From Candidatus Sodaliphilus fimicaballi (lineage in GTDB: Bacteria > Bacteroidota > Bacteroidia > Bacteroidales > Muribaculaceae), in the NCBI GenBank assembly GCA_018065165.1, contig JAGHTV010000494.1:1-10568 (forward strand): DNA of 10,568 bases. The letters are read 5' to 3'. The notes under the pieces were generated by a model that had not been told where the DNA came from, made no database searches, and was given only the letters and a program-made list of their open reading frames with translations. Every line of letters starts with the position of its first letter. Position 1 is the first letter of the stretch. Below, in pieces: positions 6,729-10,568 of this stretch. Made by a program: the position numbers and the translations under genes.

Positions 6729-7694
6729 TTATTTTGCCATGTGTACGTCGAGTTGTGGGAAAGGGAAATGCAAGTCGTGCTTGGGCAGTTCGTTGTAGAT
6801 TGCCTCGTAGATGTTGAAATAAACATCCCAGTAGTTTTCGCCTTGGCACCAGCCACGAACGATGAGGTTTACAGCGCTATCGCCAAGACCGCCAACGGTC
6901 ACTGTAGGAACGCACTCGGCATTCTTAACACACAGAGGCTCAGCGTCGAGAACTGCAAGAAGGACCTCGCGTGCCTTAGCAACATCGTCGCCATAAGAGA
7001 TACCTACATTCCACTCTACGCGACGATACTTCTCGGTTGAGAAGTTAGTGATAGTATCGGTTGACAGGCCGCCATTGGGAATGCTGATGCGCTCGTTGCT
7101 AGGAGTAAGGATAACGGTGTTGAAGATTTGGATTTCCTTAACTGTACCTGAGTTGCCACCTGCAACGATGAAGTCGCCCACCTTGAAGGGTTTGAGCAGC
7201 AGGATGAGAACACCACCGGCAAAGTTTTGCAGTGTACCGCTCAATGCCAAGCCAATAGCAACACCTGCCGAAGCAAAGATTGCGATGAACGAGCTAGTCT
7301 CAATGCCCAGGATAGCAACAACAGTGATGATGAGCAAGAACAGCAGAGTAACACGCAACAGGCTCAGGAGGAATGTAGTGAGACTGGGCTCAACTTTCTT
7401 TTTCTCCATGATGGCACGCAGCATCTTGTGCAACTTGTTGATGATAAATTTACCTGCAAAGAATACCGCGAGAGCAGCAACCAGTCGCAAACCGAATGTC
7501 ATAACTGCACTTGACATGCTAGTGAGCAAGCCACCCCAGTCAATGCCACTTACGGTGTTTACGAGTTCAGAAGGATTAGAAACTGCTGTTTCGACAGCTG
7601 CACCTACAGCACCTGTTGTTTCCTTGATGCCGTTAACTGTTGCCGAGTCGGCTGCCGCAGGGTCAACCTGCAAGAGAATGTTTAATAAATTCAT
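6729..7694 (-). CDS. mscS: Small-conductance mechanosensitive channel (MscS family)
   Basis: A 321-residue inner-membrane channel that opens under membrane tension to release solutes on hypo-osmotic shock; E. coli MscS has 286 residues and works as a heptamer. Three membrane segments are visible at about 60-85, 107-130 and 133-167. The third is the pore-lining helix, rich in Gly and Ala (GVAIGLALSGTLQNFAGG at 144-161), followed by the conserved LKPFKVGDF turn (167-175) and the beta domain (ERISIPNGGL near 201-210). Residues about 215-315 form the cytoplasmic vestibule. The N-terminal 55 residues are longer than in E. coli MscS and contain a polar Ala/Thr/Val-rich stretch, presumably periplasmic. 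The gene lies 35 bases downstream of the CDF gene and is followed by a strong terminator, so it is the last gene of a two-gene operon. Gating properties cannot be inferred. Confidence 0.92.
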   Translation of the reverse strand: MNLLNILLQVDPAAADSATVNGIKETTGAVGAAVETAVSNPSELVNTVSGIDWGGLLTSMSSAVMTFGLRLVAALAVFFAGKFIINKLHKMLRAIMEKKKVEPSLTTFLLSLLRVTLLFLLIITVVAILGIETSSFIAIFASAGVAIGLALSGTLQNFAGGVLILLLKPFKVGDFIVAGGNSGTVKEIQIFNTVILTPSNERISIPNGGLSTDTITNFSTEKYRRVEWNVGISYGDDVAKAREVLLAVLDAEPLCVKNAECVPTVTVGGLGDSAVNLIVRGWCQGENYWDVYFNIYEAIYNELPKHDLHFPFPQLDVHMAK

Positions 7695-7716
7695 TGTTTA
7701 TAATTTTGATGTTTAG

Positions 7717-7732
7717 TAAGTTATCTAACTTA
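7717..7732. repeat. 16-base perfect dyad between CDF and mscS genes
   Basis: TAAGTTA (7717-7723), two bases, then TAACTTA (7726-7732) form a perfect inverted repeat that overlaps the stop codon of the CDF gene. In RNA it could form a weak AT-rich hairpin; in DNA it resembles a small regulator site. No promoter for mscS alone is apparent next to it. Confidence 0.4.
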
Positions 7733-8623
7733 TAACGAGTCGCTCGATGGTTCGACATGAATGAAGATTTGTGATTCATGACCGAAGCGTTCGCGCAGGT
7801 TGTCCTCGGCCTTGATGGTCATCTCATGAGCAACAAGTACTGAGATGTGAGGATCGACCACGATGTGAACATCGATAATCACGCTGCGACCATTGCGACG
7901 GGTCTTGAGTTCGTGTACATCGTCAATGCCATCGACGGCCATTATCAAGGCTCTTATCTCGTTACACTCGTCCTGGGGCAATGACGCCTCCATGAGTTCG
8001 TTAACGGCAGTGAGCATCATCTTTACTGCCACAAAGAAGATGAACACACTGATGATGCAACCAGCCAGCGGGTCGAGTATCACCCAATTGTTGCCCATAT
8101 AGATAGCGCCAGCAATACCCACCAGCGAACCTATTGACGAGATGGCGTCGGTGCGATGGTGCCAAGCATTGGCCAGCACGGCCTGACTCTTGACCTCACG
8201 CCCCACACGAGCCGTCACCTGATATAGCACTTCCTTGATAAAGATTGATACAAGAGCCATGTACAAGGTTATCATGCCCGGACTCTCTAACGCATGGCCA
8301 TGCAAGTGAGCATAAATGTCAGTGCTACCGTCGTACAATAGTTTAACTCCCACTAGGATGAGCATAGCACTCACGATGAGTGTGGCCAGTGTTTCAAACT
8401 TGCCATGACCGTAACCGTGATCGTTGTCGCCGTCCTTAGACGAAATCTTGACGAAAATCATCACGATGAAGTCGCTAACGAGGTCGGTGAGCGAGTGCAC
8501 ACCATCGGCCACCATTGCGGCACTATGGCCCACAAGGCCGGCAGCGACCTTAATGATGGTGAGCAGGCAGTTGGCCATAGCCCCTGCCATAGTAATGCGC
8601 ATTATTTTAGTTTCTCGGGTCAT
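7730..8623 (-). CDS. Cation diffusion facilitator (CDF) transporter, probably zinc exporter
   Basis: A 297-residue inner-membrane metal/proton antiporter from the ATG at 8621-8623. I prefer this start to the in-frame TTG four codons upstream, because the latter lies against the likely -7 box. Numbering from the ATG, six membrane helices precede a cytoplasmic domain. The transport site is HSLTD in TM2 (H43, D47) and HHRTD in TM5 (H155, D159): the HD-HD arrangement of zinc-type CDF proteins; YiiP has DD-HD and manganese types DD-DD. DHGYGHGKFE (68-77) is the TM2-3 loop. The C-terminal domain retains His at 237, 253 and 289 with E291, aligning with the YiiP binuclear zinc site. It heads an operon with mscS and is divergent from the TPR gene. 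Zinc is inferred from motifs; cadmium, iron or cobalt cannot be excluded. Confidence 0.92.
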   Translation of the reverse strand: MTRETKIMRITMAGAMANCLLTIIKVAAGLVGHSAAMVADGVHSLTDLVSDFIVMIFVKISSKDGDNDHGYGHGKFETLATLIVSAMLILVGVKLLYDGSTDIYAHLHGHALESPGMITLYMALVSIFIKEVLYQVTARVGREVKSQAVLANAWHHRTDAISSIGSLVGIAGAIYMGNNWVILDPLAGCIISVFIFFVAVKMMLTAVNELMEASLPQDECNEIRALIMAVDGIDDVHELKTRRNGRSVIIDVHIVVDPHISVLVAHEMTIKAEDNLRERFGHESQIFIHVEPSSDSL

Positions 8624-8632
8624 AACAAGGAA

Positions 8633-8640
8633 CAAAATTA
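8633..8640 (-). promoter_or_regulatory. Candidate -7 box for the CDF-mscS operon
   Basis: TAATTTTG (8640-8633) matches TAnnTTTG exactly on the minus strand. The nearest TTTG upstream (8667-8664) is 23 bases away, slightly long. An alternative TAATTTGA at 8649-8642 has a TTTG 21 bases upstream but a poorer box. If the first is used, the leader before the CDF ATG is under about 10 bases. Confidence 0.35.
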
Positions 8641-8660
8641 CTCAAATTATGTGAAAGCTA

Positions 8661-8694
8661 ATGCAAAAAACAAAAATAAGTGCTATTTTTGCAT
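8661..8694. promoter_or_regulatory. 9-bp inverted repeat in the divergent CDF / TPR control region
   Basis: ATGCAAAAA (8661-8669) and TTTTTGCAT (8686-8694) form a perfect inverted repeat with a 16-base spacer. The right arm overlaps the plus-strand -7 box and the left arm overlaps the likely -33 zone of the minus-strand promoter. This is where a dimeric repressor could control both genes, though A/T runs make chance more likely than for mixed sequence. Confidence 0.4.
8684..8691 (+). promoter_or_regulatory. Candidate -7 box for the TPR-pgeF operon
   Basis: TATTTTTG matches TAnnTTTG exactly. No TTTG stands at the expected distance upstream, so the -33 element is poor. Transcription would begin near 8696-8699, about 10 bases before the ATG at 8709. 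This also argues against the upstream in-frame ATG at 8661 being the start. Confidence 0.45.
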
Positions 8695-8708
8695 CAAATA
8701 TATACATA

Positions 8709-9635
8709 ATGAAACGACTCCTTACAATAATAATATCACTTGCAGCGGTTGCAAGCAGCATCCACAGCCAGGTAATCACCAACATGGCCAAGGAGAACAC
8801 CAAGATTGAAAAGGGTGAGAAACCGGGCAGCGACGAAGACCGTCTGTCGGTTCAGCCCATGGACATACAGCTTGACTCTACTGCCACCTATTATGTAATG
8901 ATAGACTCGGCCCAAGCCTGTATAAAAAAACAGGACTGGAATGGTGCTGAGAACTACATACGCAAGGCCATTGCTGCCGAGCCCCATAACAACACAAACT
9001 CAATGCTGCTGTCAAACCTGGCTACGCTGCAACGCTATCAAGGCAAGCTGAGCGAAGCCATCAAGAACTACACGCTGGCACTGGACATGACGCCCAATGC
9101 CGTAACACTGCTACTGAACCGTGCTGCCGTATACATGCAGACGGGCGATATTGAGGCAGCAACCAACGATTTTCTCAAGGTGCGAGCACTCGACGACAAA
9201 GACATGGAGTCGCGTTACAGCCTAGGCATGCTAGCAGTGAACATGCACGACTTTGACAAGGCAGAGATGTATTTCAAGGAGATGAAGGCCGCCAACTCAA
9301 AGTCGGCACTAGCCAATGAAGGCCTGGGCATGCTGGCAAAGGAGAAAGGCGAGTATGCCAAGGCAGCACTACTGCTGAGCGAGGCCATAAAGAGCGACAA
9401 CAACCCCACCCTGCTGGGTCATAGGGCCGACTGCTACCTCGTGCTCAAGCAGCTTAACAACGCTGCCGAGGACATACAGAATGCCCTCGAGCAGACGCCC
9501 GAAGACGGTTTCCTGTACCTGCTTCGCGCCAAGCTCAACAAGCTGCGCTTCAACAAGGAAGACATGAAACGCGACCTAGAACTCGCTGTTAAATATGGCG
9601 TTGACAAAGAAGTGGCCAACGCCCTGAAAGACTAA
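8709..9635 (+). CDS. Exported tetratricopeptide-repeat protein
   Basis: A 308-residue TPR protein of unknown specific role. I start it at the ATG at 8709, not the in-frame ATG at 8661, because the former gives a clean signal peptide (MKRLLTIIISLAAVASSIHS, cleavage probably before Q21) and lies just after the -7 box. After a polar linker (21-58, charged), TPR-like 34-residue units run from about 62 to 299, roughly seven: near 62-95, 99-132, 133-166, 167-199, 200-233, 234-266 and 267-299. Typical TPR residues recur (for example GKLSEAIKNYTLALDMTPN, GEYAKAALLLSEAI, NAAEDIQNALEQTPED). There is no enzyme domain, lipobox or transmembrane segment beyond the signal. It probably acts in the periplasm as a protein-binding scaffold. 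It is first in a two-gene operon, 21 bases ahead of the PgeF-like gene. No more specific function can be given. Confidence 0.88.
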   Translation: MKRLLTIIISLAAVASSIHSQVITNMAKENTKIEKGEKPGSDEDRLSVQPMDIQLDSTATYYVMIDSAQACIKKQDWNGAENYIRKAIAAEPHNNTNSMLLSNLATLQRYQGKLSEAIKNYTLALDMTPNAVTLLLNRAAVYMQTGDIEAATNDFLKVRALDDKDMESRYSLGMLAVNMHDFDKAEMYFKEMKAANSKSALANEGLGMLAKEKGEYAKAALLLSEAIKSDNNPTLLGHRADCYLVLKQLNNAAEDIQNALEQTPEDGFLYLLRAKLNKLRFNKEDMKRDLELAVKYGVDKEVANALKD

Positions 9636-9656
9636 CAACCACTACCCTACACCTCT

Positions 9657-10439
9657 ATGATTAAACCTCTTGACTTCAATACGTCCATCGTGGGCATCAA
9701 GGCCTTCACGAGCGAGCGTGGCAACATCAATCCACGCAACAAGTACTCAGAGTTTAATGTGTGCAACTATACTGGCGACGATGCCCTGCATGTGCTTGAC
9801 TGCCGCATGCAACTGTGCATGGAGCTGGGCATAGACATGGATAGCCTCATTATGCCCCACCAGACTCACTCAAGCAAGGTGGCGGTGATTGACGAGAAAT
9901 ACATGAGCCTTGACATTGACAAGCAAGAGACTGCACTCGAGGGAGTAGATGCCCTCGTTACCAAGCTCGACAGTGTGTGCATAGGCGTAAACACAGCCGA
10001 CTGCGTGCCCATCGTGCTCGCCGACGAGAAGGCTGGCGTCATCGCGGCCTGCCATGCAGGCTGGCGCGGTACCGTGGCACGCATCGCAGCCAAGACCGTC
10101 GAGGCTATGGTAAAACAAGGTGCCCGGGCACAAAACATCAAGGCTGCGATGGGGCCATCGATATGCCAAGATTGCTTTGAGGTGGGCGACGAGGTGGTTG
10201 AAGCCTTCAGCAAGGCAAAGTTTGACACCAAAGTGATTGTAAAACGCAACACCGAGACTGGTAAGGCTCACATCGACCTACGCAAGGCCAATGCCCTCGT
10301 GCTGCAACAGGCAGGATTGACGGCAAGCAATATCAACAGCCAGTGCGAGTGTTCAAAGTGCAACAGCAAGCAGTACTTCAGCGCCCGCGTGATGGGCACC
10401 GACTCGGGAAGAACATTTACAGGAATTATCAAGGTGTAA
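9657..10439 (+). CDS. pgeF: PgeF/YfiH (laccase-domain, LACC1-like) purine nucleoside phosphorylase or peptidoglycan editing factor
   Basis: A 260-residue cytoplasmic protein of the former DUF152 family. Members, including human LACC1/FAMIN, are reported to act on purine nucleosides (phosphorolysis and adenosine deamination); E. coli YfiH/PgeF is reported to prevent wrong residues in peptidoglycan precursors. The metal/active-site residues are present: H71 in PHQTHSSKV, C116 in NTADCVPI and H133 in CHAGWRGT; GPSICQDCFEVGDEV (166-180) is the conserved following motif. No signal peptide. Near the C-terminus the family's Cys region reads CECSKCNSKQYFSARVMG (230-247), with three cysteines where usually one is kept, and V245 where Arg is common in relatives I recall. 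Length is typical. It lies 21 bases after the TPR gene, so co-transcription is likely. Family assignment is firm; the reaction in this organism is inference. Confidence 0.9.
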   Translation: MIKPLDFNTSIVGIKAFTSERGNINPRNKYSEFNVCNYTGDDALHVLDCRMQLCMELGIDMDSLIMPHQTHSSKVAVIDEKYMSLDIDKQETALEGVDALVTKLDSVCIGVNTADCVPIVLADEKAGVIAACHAGWRGTVARIAAKTVEAMVKQGARAQNIKAAMGPSICQDCFEVGDEVVEAFSKAKFDTKVIVKRNTETGKAHIDLRKANALVLQQAGLTASNINSQCECSKCNSKQYFSARVMGTDSGRTFTGIIKV

Positions 10440-10440
10440 C

Positions 10441-10493
10441 CGAGGTTTCGATTGCATGATACTTCGAGGTTTCGATATTTCGATATTTCGATA
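10441..10493 (+). repeat. Short direct and tandem repeats downstream of pgeF
   Basis: CGAGGTTTCGAT occurs at 10441-10452 and 10465-10476, and TTTCGATA is repeated three times in tandem at 10470-10493. It starts two bases after the pgeF stop codon. Simple 8-base tandem repeats of this kind can vary in copy number by slippage. No function is evident. Confidence 0.7.
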
Positions 10494-10499
10494 TAAAAC

Positions 10500-10536
10500 A
10501 TAGCATCGTGCTGGCAAATTGCTAGCACGATGCTAT
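10500..10536 (+). terminator. Strong hairpin, probable terminator of the TPR-pgeF operon
   Basis: ATAGCATCGTGCTGGC (10500-10515), an AAATT loop, then GCTAGCACGATGCTAT (10521-10536) form a 16-bp stem with one G-U pair on the plus strand. TGTAATTTATGG follows, an interrupted T-rich tail. On the opposite strand the stem is followed by TGTTTTAT, so it could serve a converging gene to the right as well. It is 60 bases past the pgeF stop. Confidence 0.7.
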
Positions 10537-10568
10537 TGTAATTTATGGTTATCTAGGGGGGCTAGGTC

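Noticed and set aside
7048..7716. 222-codon open frame on the plus strand across mscS
   Set aside because: It is antisense to a clear MscS gene, its protein is low-complexity Ser/Thr/Pro/Met-rich with no family resemblance, and it has no promoter or ribosome site.
8624..8635. TTG start extending the CDF protein by four residues
   Set aside because: The ATG at 8621-8623 is a better start, and the TTG overlaps a sequence that matches the -7 box.
8661..8708. Upstream ATG giving a 16-residue longer TPR protein
   Set aside because: The -7 box at 8684-8691 lies downstream of it, and the longer form would bury the signal peptide behind extra residues.
1..10568. CRISPR array, insertion sequence, phage or defence genes
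   Set aside because: No regularly spaced 25-40-base repeats, no transposase or integrase motifs and no terminal repeats with target duplications are visible.

Overview
The window looks like chromosomal DNA of a Bacteroidales bacterium (Bacteroidota), perhaps near Prevotellaceae or Muribaculaceae. The rank below order is a guess. The evidence is the Bacteroidota-type promoter TTTG-N19-TAnnTTTG (clearest at 6312-6342), A-rich leaders with weak Shine-Dalgarno sequences, a RecQ of the long type with a displaced zinc site, and RecJ and PgeF/LACC1-type proteins. No phage, transposon, CRISPR or tRNA gene is visible. The protein-coding content is ordinary housekeeping and accessory metabolism.

Layout. 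(1) 61-2240, minus strand: galK then galM, joined by a 1-base TAATG stop/start overlap, form a galactose-use operon reading out of the left edge. (2) 2241-2407: an AT-rich control region with a CTATATAG hairpin. (3) 2408-6050, minus strand: recJ then recQ, overlapping by 23 bases, a DNA-repair pair. (4) 6051-6728: a 680-base gap with no credible protein gene. It holds a probable 6S RNA (about 6309-6113, minus strand) behind a near-perfect Bacteroidota promoter, a strong hairpin between that RNA and recJ, and a GC-rich cluster of five hairpins (6484-6615). (5) 6671-8623, minus strand: a cation diffusion facilitator (CDF) gene then an mscS-type channel gene, ended by a textbook intrinsic terminator. 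(6) 8624-8708: a divergent promoter region with a 9-bp inverted repeat. (7) 8709-10439, plus strand: an exported TPR-repeat protein and a PgeF/YfiH (laccase-domain, LACC1-like) enzyme, followed by short tandem repeats and a strong hairpin.

How the parts fit. GalM interconverts galactose anomers so that GalK can phosphorylate alpha-galactose; the rest of the Leloir pathway and a transporter are not in view. RecQ unwinds DNA and RecJ trims the 5' strand, so their coupled expression fits RecF-pathway recombination. The 6S RNA candidate would bind RNA polymerase and may share its promoter with recJ-recQ, since no U-tract terminator separates them. The CDF exporter and MscS channel are a plausible envelope-homeostasis pair.

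The most interesting material is non-coding: the 6S RNA candidate and the hairpin cluster next to it. I found no evidence for a wholly new protein system.
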